Shown piece after piece: positions 8,969 to 17,900 of a stretch of DNA of 64,000 nt. The position numbers were made by a program, and so were the translations under genes. Each line of letters begins with the position of its first letter. The stretch's first letter is position 1. The notes below the pieces were generated by a model. The model saw only the letters and a program-made list of their open reading frames with translations, was not told the origin of the DNA and searched no databases. Source of the stretch: Bacteroides faecis MAJ27 (GTDB lineage Bacteria; Bacteroidota; Bacteroidia; Bacteroidales; Bacteroidaceae). The stretch is taken from contig NZ_FNNN01000018.1 in NCBI RefSeq assembly GCF_900106755.1, positions 62,001-126,000 of the forward strand, in the 5' to 3' direction.

Positions 8969-10672
8969 TTATTTTATCATACCGATGCGGTTCAAATTAG
9001 GTGTAGCTATTATTTGTGCTTGTTCTTTAGCTTGATTTGCTGCCCTTGTAGGGGTAGTGGTTACTAAGTCCGTTCCTGAAATCAAACTGATTGCTTTGGC
9101 ATATAAAGGATCACTTTCTGTACCAAAGTCTCCATACCCTTCGAAATATTCTCCGTTAGGCTTATTTTCATTTATTTCGTAGTCAGGTGTAAAACCGTTC
9201 TCAAAGTCTCCAAAGCCTTTAGCATTGTATGCCTGGAAAGTTATAGGGAAAAGCAGATATTTGTCTGTATCAACAGTCAGTTCTACTCCTTCCATTCCTA
9301 CGTTTTTCCCATGTGTAGTAGTGCCGATTAGAACAACTTCGATATCAATTCCTCTCAGTGCATTGATTACTAATTCACTTGCAGATGCAGAGTCGTCGGT
9401 AACAAGGCAGTAGATTTTCCGTAGATTTAAACCTCCGTCAGAGAGAGAAGTATTTAAATTGTCATACAGAGAATATACAAATTTTTGAATAGGACGTTGA
9501 TTGTTAAGGGCTTTCATGCGCCCATCATTATATCGGTATGAAGCGAATGTCTTTCCAATGCAAAAATCTCCGGCGATGCAACTGGATATGAGATTGGCTG
9601 ATGTAACATCTCCTCCTCCGTTGTAACGGAGATCTAGAATTAACTCTTCTATACCTTGGTTTTTAAATTCTTTGAATACATCGAATAGTTCCTGATCAAA
9701 GCCGGATTCAAAGGCCGAATATACCAAATAACCGGTCTGTCCGTTGACTTGGTGATGAATGATTGGATTTACATAAATAGGTCCGGAGTCTATTGTATAT
9801 ACTTTTCCATCTTTGTCTTTAACTTCTATAGAAGTTGGAGAGGACGGCTGCATCAATTTAGAGTAATACGTTTGCACATTAGACGTTGTTATCTTTTGAT
9901 TGTTTATTTCGGCTATTTCCATTCCACGTTTTAGCCCTGCTTTATCGGCAGATGATCCTTTATGTACTCCTTGTATGACAAAAACAATATTGGAAGTATT
10001 ACGGGTTTGAACGGCTACAAAGTTTACGAACCCATAATTATACTCTAAGTTTTTTTTCTCCTTGGCACTTCGGGAAGATTGTAAATCCGGATCTAGCTTT
10101 TGGATAAATGAAAATAATGAATAGGTACCATTACTATTGCGTTTTTTGTCCAATGTATTAGTAGTCATGCTTAGCAATGTGTTTCTTAAAAAGGCATCAT
10201 AAGCTTGCTTGAAATTGGGAGTTAGTAATTTATAATCATCATTCCACAAGTATTTTTCCTTCAAATATTGATCTACGCTATAGTTGATTTCGTATCCTTC
10301 TACATTATCATTACTCAACTGGATTTTTATATTGCTGGTAGAGGAATATCCATTTACTTTAATCGTAATGGTACCTTGCTCCTGAGAAGACTTGTGTACC
10401 GTAATTTTTATGGTGTTTTTCCCGGAGTTTCCTGCATCATTATCTAATGATAATAATGCGGCAGAACTGTTTTGAGCAGTCCAGCTGGACAGAGTTGTGA
10501 AAGTAAAAGTGAGGGTTTGCTCTGCTGAGGCAAAATATGTTTGGTTAGTAGACCAGCTTTGTTCTGTAATTCCACTACCTCGCAGTAGAGTGTCATCATC
10601 TTTACATGATATGTTGAGGAGTAATAAAACGGTCAAAAGACCAAGTAACTTGACATACTGTATTTTCTTCAT
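8969..10672 (-). CDS. S41-family (C-terminal-processing type) protease, lipoprotein
   Basis: A 567-residue lipoprotein (lipobox ending at Cys23, followed by KDDD, a negatively charged export-like tail). An N-terminal BACON-like beta domain (residues about 40-130, SWSTNQTYFASAEQTLTFTF) is followed by a PDZ domain (about 225-310; GSSADKAGLKRGMEIAEINN) and the S41 catalytic core. The serine lies in LVTDDSASASELVINALRG and the lysine in GTTTHGKNVG. It should cleave exported or surface proteins from the periplasm or outer membrane. A TACCTTTG box at 10704-10711 (minus strand) is the likely -7 element. Substrate unknown; no operon partner. Confidence 0.9.
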   Translation of the reverse strand: MKKIQYVKLLGLLTVLLLLNISCKDDDTLLRGSGITEQSWSTNQTYFASAEQTLTFTFTTLSSWTAQNSSAALLSLDNDAGNSGKNTIKITVHKSSQEQGTITIKVNGYSSTSNIKIQLSNDNVEGYEINYSVDQYLKEKYLWNDDYKLLTPNFKQAYDAFLRNTLLSMTTNTLDKKRNSNGTYSLFSFIQKLDPDLQSSRSAKEKKNLEYNYGFVNFVAVQTRNTSNIVFVIQGVHKGSSADKAGLKRGMEIAEINNQKITTSNVQTYYSKLMQPSSPTSIEVKDKDGKVYTIDSGPIYVNPIIHHQVNGQTGYLVYSAFESGFDQELFDVFKEFKNQGIEELILDLRYNGGGDVTSANLISSCIAGDFCIGKTFASYRYNDGRMKALNNQRPIQKFVYSLYDNLNTSLSDGGLNLRKIYCLVTDDSASASELVINALRGIDIEVVLIGTTTHGKNVGMEGVELTVDTDKYLLFPITFQAYNAKGFGDFENGFTPDYEINENKPNGEYFEGYGDFGTESDPLYAKAISLISGTDLVTTTPTRAANQAKEQAQIIATPNLNRIGMIK

Positions 10673-10737
10673 AAAATTAAAGGTGTTTTTTATATAGCAA
10701 ACTCAAAGGTAATGTTTTCTTCTTTAGGATGTATGTA

Positions 10738-11499
10738 TTATATCAATAAATATTCTACCTCTTTAAACATATAGCCTCTTTTTCTCAGCGTTTCGTCTTC
10801 CAGTATGAGTCTTCCTTCGGGCTCTACACAAACAATTCTCGCAAAGAATTCTCCATCAGGGTCTTTATACCGATGCATCCCTTCTTTTCTGAAAAGCGCT
10901 TTTTCATATCGGTTGGCTATAAATTCAGTATCATCGTTTCGGAGTAATTCATAATAAGATTGAACGCGGAGCATGATATTTCTGAGAATCCCGAAAATTT
11001 CATATTGTTTTCCTGTGATTTGTTGAAGCGAAACCGGGTTTGGGGCTGAACTGTGGAATGCTTCCTGGTTCACGTTGATTCCGATGCCGGAAATGCTTTG
11101 TCTGATAGTACGTCCCATCAGATCATTTTCGATCAGCATGCCACATATTTTTTTATTTTTCCAGTAAATGTCATTCGGCCATTTGATGGAAATATCGTCC
11201 GTATAGCTATCCAGTTCCTCTTTAATAGCCAGCGACATAACTTGGGAAATTAAAAACTGCCGGCGCGCTTCCAGAAACTCTGGAAAAAGAACAAAACTGA
11301 AAAGAAGATTTTTCCCGGGCTCAGACTCCCACGAATTGCCACGTTGTCCACGTCCGGATGTCTGGAAGTCGGCAACTACCGTCGTGAATTCTGCAACTTC
11401 CTGCTGTTTGGAACAAAGAGTCTGCAGATAGCTGTTTGTAGAGTTTGTCTCACTGATATGAATCAATGGAACAGGAAATAGTGTATCAAGGGAGGGCAT
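10738..11499 (-). CDS. birA: Biotin-[acetyl-CoA-carboxylase] ligase
   Basis: Attaches biotin to the biotin-carrier domain of carboxylases. Read from ATG 11497-11499 it has 253 residues. Catalytic motifs are SGRGQRGNSWESEPGKNLLFS (biotin-AMP loop), IKWPNDIYW and GIGINVNQ. There is no N-terminal repressor HTH, so it is a monofunctional class I ligase. The frame stays open upstream to 11691, but that part is the shadow of MmcQ. ATGs at 11500-11502 or 11497-11499 fit the family N-terminus LFPVPLIHISETNSTNSYL. The start overlaps the end of the MmcQ gene by 14-17 bp, implying translational coupling. Confidence 0.95.
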   Translation of the reverse strand: MPSLDTLFPVPLIHISETNSTNSYLQTLCSKQQEVAEFTTVVADFQTSGRGQRGNSWESEPGKNLLFSFVLFPEFLEARRQFLISQVMSLAIKEELDSYTDDISIKWPNDIYWKNKKICGMLIENDLMGRTIRQSISGIGINVNQEAFHSSAPNPVSLQQITGKQYEIFGILRNIMLRVQSYYELLRNDDTEFIANRYEKALFRKEGMHRYKDPDGEFFARIVCVEPEGRLILEDETLRKRGYMFKEVEYLLI

Positions 11500-11842
11500 C
11501 ATATTCAGCACGCAGTTTTTTAGTGAATTTTTTGATGACCTCTTCATAAGAATGATCAACGAGTTCTTTGATAAGTTTGTCATCCGCATCCATACCGAAG
11601 TTGATTCTATTCCAGTATTTCTTGTTGAAATGGCTGGCACCTTCGATACTTGTATAATAGTCACGCAATTCGATGGCACGTTCCGGGTCACATTTCAGTG
11701 CGATAGAGTTTGCTCCTTCCAAGTCGATGAGGGCAAACATTTTATTCATCACCTTTATTACAAGTGATACGTCATCGAATGGAAATGATTCGGTTGCCCC
11801 TTTTTTGCTTAAACAGTACTCCCTGATAGTTTCTACATTCAT
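11486..11842 (-). CDS. MmcQ/YjbR-family protein
   Basis: A 118-residue small protein with the family hallmarks: REYCLSKKGATESFPFDD at the N-terminus, KMFALIDLEG, then the C-terminal LVDHSYEEVIKKFTKK. The fold resembles CyaY-like or DNA-binding double-wing proteins; a DNA-binding role is proposed for the family but no biochemical function is settled. Its last 14-17 bp overlap the birA start, so the two are probably expressed together. The family is firm, the function not. Confidence 0.9.
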   Translation of the reverse strand: MNVETIREYCLSKKGATESFPFDDVSLVIKVMNKMFALIDLEGANSIALKCDPERAIELRDYYTSIEGASHFNKKYWNRINFGMDADDKLIKELVDHSYEEVIKKFTKKLRAEYDALP

Positions 11843-11892
11843 AAGTCTTTCAATTCTATGTTTTTGCTCTTTATTAAAATACTTGTTCTATA

Positions 11893-12258
11893 TTAAAATA
11901 AAGGAGGATAAAAAGCTTCCTTTATATGGTCTATTCTGAAATTTCCGTTCTCACTGATTACAGTTATAATATCAAAGCGTACCGGAACATCTATTTGAAA
12001 TAGTTTCATGTAGGTGTCTGCTGCACGCACCGTTCGTTTAATCTTTGGTAAATCTACCGCCTCTTCCGGTTGGGCAAACAGAGTATTACTGCGTGTTTTT
12101 ACTTCTACTATCACCAGTTCATTCTTTTTAGCAGCTACGATATCCAGCTCAAGGTGTCCCTTTCTCCAGTTCCTGTGGCGGATAAGATAACCATGTTCTT
12201 CGAGATAGGCTACTGCGGCATTTTCCCCTGCTTTCCCTAATTCATTGTGTTCAGCCAT
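11893..12258 (-). CDS. YraN-family (UPF0102) nuclease-like protein
   Basis: 121 residues from ATG 12256-12258 (MAEHNELGKAGENAAVAYLE). The PD-(D/E)XK-like core is visible as HLELDIVAAKKNELVIVEVKTRS, a fold shared with Holliday-junction resolvase-type nucleases. YraN proteins are conserved next to genome-maintenance genes but have no proven activity. An alternative ATG four codons upstream lies directly at a TAAATTTG -7 box (12268-12275, minus strand), so the internal ATG is the better start. The leader would then be only a few bases. It is divergent from the RHH-like gene. Confidence 0.88.
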   Translation of the reverse strand: MAEHNELGKAGENAAVAYLEEHGYLIRHRNWRKGHLELDIVAAKKNELVIVEVKTRSNTLFAQPEEAVDLPKIKRTVRAADTYMKLFQIDVPVRFDIITVISENGNFRIDHIKEAFYPPLF

Positions 12259-12287
12259 CTTTTTTTGCAAATTTACAGCTTTTATTC

Positions 12288-12317
12288 TTTGTTTTTACAG
12301 AAGTAAAAGTAATTTTG
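12288..12317 (+). promoter_or_regulatory. Promoter of the RHH-like gene, very short leader
   Basis: TTTG at 12288-12291 and TAATTTTG at 12310-12317, with an 18-bp spacer. Transcription would start at or next to ATG 12326, so the mRNA could be leaderless unless the downstream ATG at 12356 is used. Confidence 0.5.
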
Positions 12318-12325
12318 CAGAAGAT

Positions 12326-12559
12326 ATGAGAAAAAGGAGCAAAAAGTGCCTGAAAATGCATGCTGAGTATACCAAACGGGAACGGCGAATGAGCATTTTG
12401 TTAAGCGAAGACGAGCAGCTGATTGTCGATCGTTATCTGGAAAAATATAAGATAACGAATAAGTCGCGCTGGCTTCGTGAAACGATTCTTATGTTTATCC
12501 ATAAAAATATGGAAGAAGATTATCCTACCCTCTTCGGAGAACATGATATGAGACGCTGA
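12326..12559 (+). CDS. Small ribbon-helix-helix-like protein
   Basis: A 77-residue basic protein. The segment RRMSILLSEDEQLIVDRYLEKYKITNKSRWLRETIL has the strand-helix-helix pattern of RHH (CopG/Arc) DNA-binding proteins or mobilisation-accessory proteins. Family assignment is by pattern, not by a recognised name. The frame is open from 12245, but the added residues are hydrophobic noise upstream of the promoter. ATG 12326 is chosen, and ATG 12356 (start of MHAEYTKRERRM) is a good alternative. It ends 2 bp before the tadA start, so the two are probably co-transcribed and the protein may act with or regulate TadA only by proximity. Confidence 0.7.
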   Translation: MRKRSKKCLKMHAEYTKRERRMSILLSEDEQLIVDRYLEKYKITNKSRWLRETILMFIHKNMEEDYPTLFGEHDMRR

Positions 12560-12561
12560 TT

Positions 12562-13002
12562 ATGACACTGGACGATACTTATTTTATGAAACAGGCATTG
12601 ATAGAGGCAGGCAAGGCTGCAGAGCGGGGAGAAGTTCCTGTAGGGGCAGTGGTTGTCTGTAAAGAGCGAATCATTGCCCGTGCCCATAACCTGACAGAAA
12701 CATTGAATGATGTGACAGCCCATGCTGAAATGCAGGTTATTACTGCTGCGGCCAATGTGCTTGGCGGAAAGTACCTGAACGAATGTACACTGTATGTCAC
12801 CGTAGAGCCCTGTGTGATGTGTGCCGGTGCTATTGCCTGGGCACAAACGGGAAAACTTGTTTTTGGTGCGGAAGATGATAAACGCGGGTATCAGCGATAT
12901 GCGGCACAAGCGCTGCATCCTAAAACGGTAGTTGTAAAAGGTATCCTTGCAGACGAATGTGCTGCACTGATGAAGGAATTCTTCGCATCCCGAAGAAAAT
13001 AA
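12562..13002 (+). CDS. tadA: tRNA-specific adenosine deaminase / nucleoside deaminase
   Basis: Zinc-dependent deaminase of 146 residues. The catalytic motif is VTAHAEMQVI (zinc His and proton-shuttle Glu) and the two zinc cysteines are in VEPCVMCAGA. The N-terminal DDTYFMKQALIEAGKAAERGEVPVGAVVV is typical of TadA, which converts adenosine 34 of tRNA-Arg(ACG) to inosine. Guanine deaminases share the fold, so the tRNA role is known-family inference. It follows the RHH-like gene by 2 bp and converges on the DUF4834 gene with 6 bp between the stop codons. Confidence 0.93.
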   Translation: MTLDDTYFMKQALIEAGKAAERGEVPVGAVVVCKERIIARAHNLTETLNDVTAHAEMQVITAAANVLGGKYLNECTLYVTVEPCVMCAGAIAWAQTGKLVFGAEDDKRGYQRYAAQALHPKTVVVKGILADECAALMKEFFASRRK

Positions 13003-13008
13003 ATTGCA

Positions 13009-13308
13009 TTATTTTACTTCCTCAAAATCCACGTATTCACCATCATCCTGAGTGAATATTTTCTTATGTTTGGTTCTCGGTCTGTTTTCAGAGAAAATTT
13101 CTTCTTCGTTATCTGTACGGTTATCGATGTTCTGAGTGTAGCCGGGACGGCTTTGCTGCTGGTTGTTTTGTCCACTATCCGTCTGCTTCGTCCGGGAAGA
13201 CGAACCACGACCAAGCCCGAAGATGGCTCTTAATATAAATCCGACAATCGAAAGGCCAAATATGACAATGGCAGCCAGAAAAAGAAGTAAAAATAAAAAT
13301 ATATGCAT
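13009..13308 (-). CDS. DUF4834-family membrane protein
   Basis: A 99-residue protein with one N-terminal transmembrane segment (FLFLLLFLAAIVIFGLSIVGFILRAIFGL), then a polar Ser/Gln/Asn-rich linker and an acidic C-terminus ending EYVDFEEVK. This pattern matches the small DUF4834 family of Bacteroidales. The tail is probably cytoplasmic. No function is known. It is transcribed towards tadA and away from the phospholipid genes upstream, which end about 66 bp from its start. Confidence 0.8.
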   Translation of the reverse strand: MHIFLFLLLFLAAIVIFGLSIVGFILRAIFGLGRGSSSRTKQTDSGQNNQQQSRPGYTQNIDNRTDNEEEIFSENRPRTKHKKIFTQDDGEYVDFEEVK

Positions 13309-13374
13309 TGGGCGATGATTTTATGTTGTAACTTCGATGAAACTCATAGTACAACAAACGTGCCAAGAGATTGT

Positions 13375-14082
13375 TTATTTACTTTTTCTTGTAAAAAGTG
13401 AAAGTAAAATATACCAGACAATGATTGCTGCGAAGCTGCTAATACCCAAGAAAATGAGGAATGGGATACATACAATCAAGAAAATGAAACTGATTTTATT
13501 AGTACTCCATGAAAGATTCTTAAACTTCAGCGAGAACATCGGTATCTCTGACACCAGTAACCATGAAAACAGACAAACCAATAGAAGAATGTAGACAGGA
13601 TGGCAGTTTTCGGAGACCAAGAAGTCATGTGCTCCCACGACGAAAGAACCCCAGAACAAAGCGTTTGCCGGAACAGGGAGGCCAATGAAAGAACTGGTCT
13701 GGCGGGTATCATTGTTGAACTTTGCCAGTCGCAACGCTGAGAATACGGAAATCAGGAAGGCTGCATAAGGCAGGTAAGGAGCTATGAATTCCATACTTGC
13801 CGGATAGTACATCTCTTTTAATAAGGAGAATACAATCAGCGAAGGGGCCACACCGAAACTTACATCATCAGCAAGTGAATCCAAGTCTTTTCCGATGATT
13901 GAGTGTGCATTCAGAACACGAGCCAGCATGCCGTCGAAGAAATCGAAGACAGCGCTCAGAATAATAAAAAGCAGTGCCAGGTCATATCGGGCTTCGAAAG
14001 CCATGACACAAGCGATACAACCGGAGAAAAGGTTCAGGCAGGTTACTGTATTCGGAATATTGTTCTTTATAACATTTGTCAT
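13375..14082 (-). CDS. pssA: CDP-diacylglycerol-serine O-phosphatidyltransferase
   Basis: Makes phosphatidylserine from CDP-diacylglycerol and serine in the inner membrane. The 235 residues hold about seven hydrophobic segments and the complete CDP-alcohol phosphotransferase motif DGMLARVLNAHSIIGKDLDS, followed by LADD. It lies 10 bp downstream of psd on the same strand, so the product is decarboxylated to phosphatidylethanolamine by the enzyme coded just upstream. Length and motif are normal. Confidence 0.95.
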   Translation of the reverse strand: MTNVIKNNIPNTVTCLNLFSGCIACVMAFEARYDLALLFIILSAVFDFFDGMLARVLNAHSIIGKDLDSLADDVSFGVAPSLIVFSLLKEMYYPASMEFIAPYLPYAAFLISVFSALRLAKFNNDTRQTSSFIGLPVPANALFWGSFVVGAHDFLVSENCHPVYILLLVCLFSWLLVSEIPMFSLKFKNLSWSTNKISFIFLIVCIPFLIFLGISSFAAIIVWYILLSLFTRKSK

Positions 14083-14092
14083 TGTGACCGAA

Positions 14093-14779
14093 TTATTTAA
14101 GTTTGGCGATAACCGTTTGGTTACCGGTCGTTAGTTGTCCCATGTTGACACAGACTTCCGTGCCGAGGGGCAGATATACATCCACACGGGAACCGAATTT
14201 GATGAACCCCATGTGTTCGTCGATATAGCATTCTTCTCCTACTTCAGCGTAGGTGACAATGCGGCGTGCCACGGCTCCCGCAATTTGTCGGGTCAGCACT
14301 TCCACTCCTTCCGGAGTTTCTATAACTACTGTAGAGCGTTCGTTCTCCGTACTTGCTTTGGGCAGCCATGCTTTCATGAAATTACCGTTGTGGTGGGCTA
14401 CTTTTTTAATAGTGCCGTCCACCGGGTACCAGTTCGCATGTACGTTTACGATGCTCATGAAGATAGAGATCATCAGTCGACGGTCATGAAAATATTCGTT
14501 TTCGTCTACTTCTTCAATGACTACGATTTTGCCGTCGGCAGGAGCAACGACTATTTTCTCCGTATCCTTCCCGAAAAGTCGAATCGGACAGCGGAAGAAG
14601 TTAACCATCAGCAGATATACTGCAATACTGGCTACTGCTACCACATAAAAAGGAATTTTGCAATCTATTCCCCAGTAAAGAGCCGCATTGATCAGTAGCA
14701 ATAGCAAAAAGCTAGCCCATAATATATGTGTTCCTTCGCGGTGAATACGTATCTTTTTTAATTTCTTTAGTCGGCCCAT
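14093..14779 (-). CDS. psd: Phosphatidylserine decarboxylase (short, archaeal-type)
   Basis: Converts phosphatidylserine to phosphatidylethanolamine with a pyruvoyl cofactor. The 228-residue length, two N-terminal membrane segments (residues about 18-60) and the FGSR self-cleavage site (MGFIKFGSRVDVYLPLG, where cleavage before Ser makes the pyruvoyl group) identify the short PSD class. Other core motifs are VVAPADGKIVVIEE and SIFMSIVNVHANWYPVDG. It is the first gene of a psd-pssA unit, with a good promoter at 14805-14836. Confidence 0.95.
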   Translation of the reverse strand: MGRLKKLKKIRIHREGTHILWASFLLLLLINAALYWGIDCKIPFYVVAVASIAVYLLMVNFFRCPIRLFGKDTEKIVVAPADGKIVVIEEVDENEYFHDRRLMISIFMSIVNVHANWYPVDGTIKKVAHHNGNFMKAWLPKASTENERSTVVIETPEGVEVLTRQIAGAVARRIVTYAEVGEECYIDEHMGFIKFGSRVDVYLPLGTEVCVNMGQLTTGNQTVIAKLK

Positions 14780-14804
14780 GAATGCTGTTTAATGATATTG
14801 TGTG

Positions 14805-14836
14805 CAAAAATATACTTATTTTAAAAAAACAGCAAG
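14805..14836 (-). promoter_or_regulatory. Promoter of psd-pssA
   Basis: Minus-strand TATTTTTG at 14805-14812 and CTTG at 14833-14836 with a 20-bp spacer, 25 bp before the psd start codon. Confidence 0.6.
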
Positions 14837-14940
14837 TAAATGAGCAGAGAAATGCGAGTGTTGATAACTTTTTGAGGATTATTTTTGTTTATAACGCGGG
14901 AGGTAGTAATTTTATGCCTTCAAATTAACTACTTATCATT

Positions 14941-17900
14941 ATGCAGGATTTCGTTCATTTACACGTTCATACGCAATATTCTCTACTGGATGGTCAGGCA
15001 AGTGTCGCCCGTCTGGTAGATAAAGCCATGAAAAATGGGATGAAGGGTATTGCCGTGACCGATCATGGAAATATGTTCGGCATCAAGGAATTTACGAACT
15101 ATGTCAATAAGAAGAATAGCGGTCCGAAAGGGGAAATCAAGGATCTGAAGAAGCGGATTGCAGGGATTGAAGCCGGCACAGTGGAATGTGAGGATAAGGA
15201 GGCGGAGATAGCTGCCTGCAAGGCGAAGATCGTGGAGGCGGAGAACAAGCTCTTTAAACCGATTATCGGTTGTGAGATGTACGTCGCCCGCCGTACGATG
15301 GACTTGAAAGAAGGGAAGCCGGACCAAAGCGGTTATCACCTGATTGTACTTGCCAAGAATGAGAAAGGTTATCATAACCTTATTAAATTAGTATCGCACG
15401 CGTGGACGCGCGGGTACTATATGCGTCCGCGTACCGACCGCAGTGAGCTGGAGAAGTATCACGAAGGTCTGATTGTCTGCTCGGCGTGTCTGGGTGGCGA
15501 GGTGCCGAAGCGTATTACCGCAGGGCAGTTTGCCGAAGCCGAAGAAGCGATCCAATGGTATAAGAACCTGTTTGGTGATGACTACTATCTGGAGATGCAG
15601 CGCCATAAGGCGACTGTACCCCGTGCCAATCATGAATGTTATCCGCTACAGGTAAATGTGAACAAATACTTGCAGGAGTATGCCCGGAAGTATAATATCA
15701 AGCTGATCTGCACCAACGACGTCCATTTTGTGGATGAAGAGAATGCCGAGGCGCACGACCGTCTGATCTGTCTGAGTACAGGCAAAGACCTGGATGACCC
15801 GACTCGTATGCTGTATACCAAACAGGAATGGATGAAGACCCGTGAAGAGATGAATGAACTCTTTGCAGATATTCCCGAGGCACTAAGCAATACGCTGGAA
15901 ATTCTAGATAAAGTCGAATATTATTCGATTGACCATGCACCTATCATGCCTACCTTCGCTATTCCCGAAGACTTCGGGACAGAAGAAGGATATCGTGCCA
16001 AATATACGGAGAAAGACCTGTTCGATGAGTTTACACAGGACGAAAATGGTAATGTGGTGCTGAGCGAAGAGGAAGGACAGGCCAAGATCAAACGTCTGGG
16101 GGGATATGAGAAACTGTATCGTATCAAACTTGAAGGCGACTATCTGGCAAAGTTAGCATTTGACGGTGCGAAAAGAATATATGGCGACCCTTTGTCGGAA
16201 GAAGTGAAAGAACGGCTCAACTTCGAGTTGTACATCATGAAAACGATGGGTTTCCCTGGATACTTCTTGATAGTGCAGGACTTTATCAATGCCGCACGCT
16301 CGGAACTGGGCGTATCGGTAGGGCCCGGACGTGGTTCGGCTGCCGGTTCGGCAGTGGCTTACTGTCTGGGTATCACCAAGATCGACCCTATCCAATACGA
16401 CTTGCTGTTCGAGCGTTTCTTGAATCCGGACCGTATTTCGTTGCCCGATATCGATGTGGACTTCGATGACGACGGTCGTGGTGAAGTGCTTCGCTGGGTA
16501 ACCAATAAATATGGTCAGGAAAAAGTAGCGCATATCATCACGTATGGTACGATGGCTACCAAACTGGCTATCAAAGACGTTGCCCGTGTACAGAAACTTC
16601 CTCTCTCGGAGTCCGACCGTCTGGCAAAGCTGGTTCCGGATAAAATCCCGGACAAGAAGTTGAACCTGCGGAATGCCATCGAATACGTCCCCGAACTGCA
16701 AGCGGCTGAGGCATCGTCCGACCCGTTGGTGCGAGACACTCTTAAGTATGCCAAAATGCTTGAAGGTAACGTTCGTGGTACCGGTGTGCATGCCTGCGGT
16801 ACGATTATCTGTCGTGACGACATTACCGACTGGGTGCCTGTAAGTACGGCCGACGATAAGGAAACGGGCGAAAAGATGCTCGTTACCCAGTATGAAGGTT
16901 CGGTGATCGAGGATACCGGATTGATCAAGATGGACTTCCTCGGATTGAAAACATTGTCTATTATTAAGGAGGCGGTTGAGAATATCCGTCTGAGTCGTAG
17001 TCTGGAGATAGACGTAGACCAGATCGATATTACCGATCCGGCAACTTACAAATTATATAGTGACGGACGTACCATCGGAACATTCCAGTTTGAATCTGCC
17101 GGAATGCAGAAGTACCTGCGCGAATTGCAGCCTTCTACCTTCGAAGATTTGATCGCTATGAATGCCCTCTATCGTCCGGGTCCGATGGATTATATTCCGG
17201 ACTTCATCGACCGTAAGCATGGCCGTAAGCCGATTGAATATGACATTCCGGTGATGGAGAAATATCTGAAAGATACGTATGGCATTACGGTCTATCAGGA
17301 ACAGGTGATGCTTTTGTCACGTCTGCTGGCGGACTTTACCCGTGGTGAGTCCGATGCTCTTCGCAAAGCGATGGGTAAGAAGCTGCGTGATAAGCTGGAT
17401 CACATGAAGCCTAAGTTTATCGAAGGCGGACGCAAGAACGGGCATGACCCGAAAGTACTTGAAAAGATTTGGACCGACTGGGAAAAGTTTGCCTCTTATG
17501 CGTTCAACAAATCGCACGCTACTTGCTACTCTTGGGTAGCTTATCAGACAGCCTATCTGAAAGCGAACTACCCGTCGGAATACATGGCGGCTGTCATGAG
17601 CCGAAGTTTGTCCAACATTACCGATATCACGAAGCTGATGGACGAATGCAAGGCAATGGGTATCCAGACGCTCGGTCCGGATGTGAATGAGAGTAACCTG
17701 AAGTTTACGGTCAACCATGACGGTAATATCCGTTTCGGACTGGGAGCGGTGAAAGGCGTAGGCGAAGCCGCTGTGCAAAGCATTGTAGAAGAACGTAATG
17801 CCAACGGACCATTCAAAGGTATCTTTGATTTCGTACAACGTGTCAATCTGAATGCCTGCAATAAAAAGAATATGGAATGTCTGGCGTTGGCGGGAGGTTT

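Noticed and set aside
10738..11691. Longer birA starting at 11691
   Set aside because: The extra 64 residues are the shadow of the MmcQ gene; the family N-terminus begins at 11499/11502.
16153..16791. 212-codon minus-strand ORF inside dnaE
   Set aside because: Antisense to the polymerase catalytic core, no independent support.
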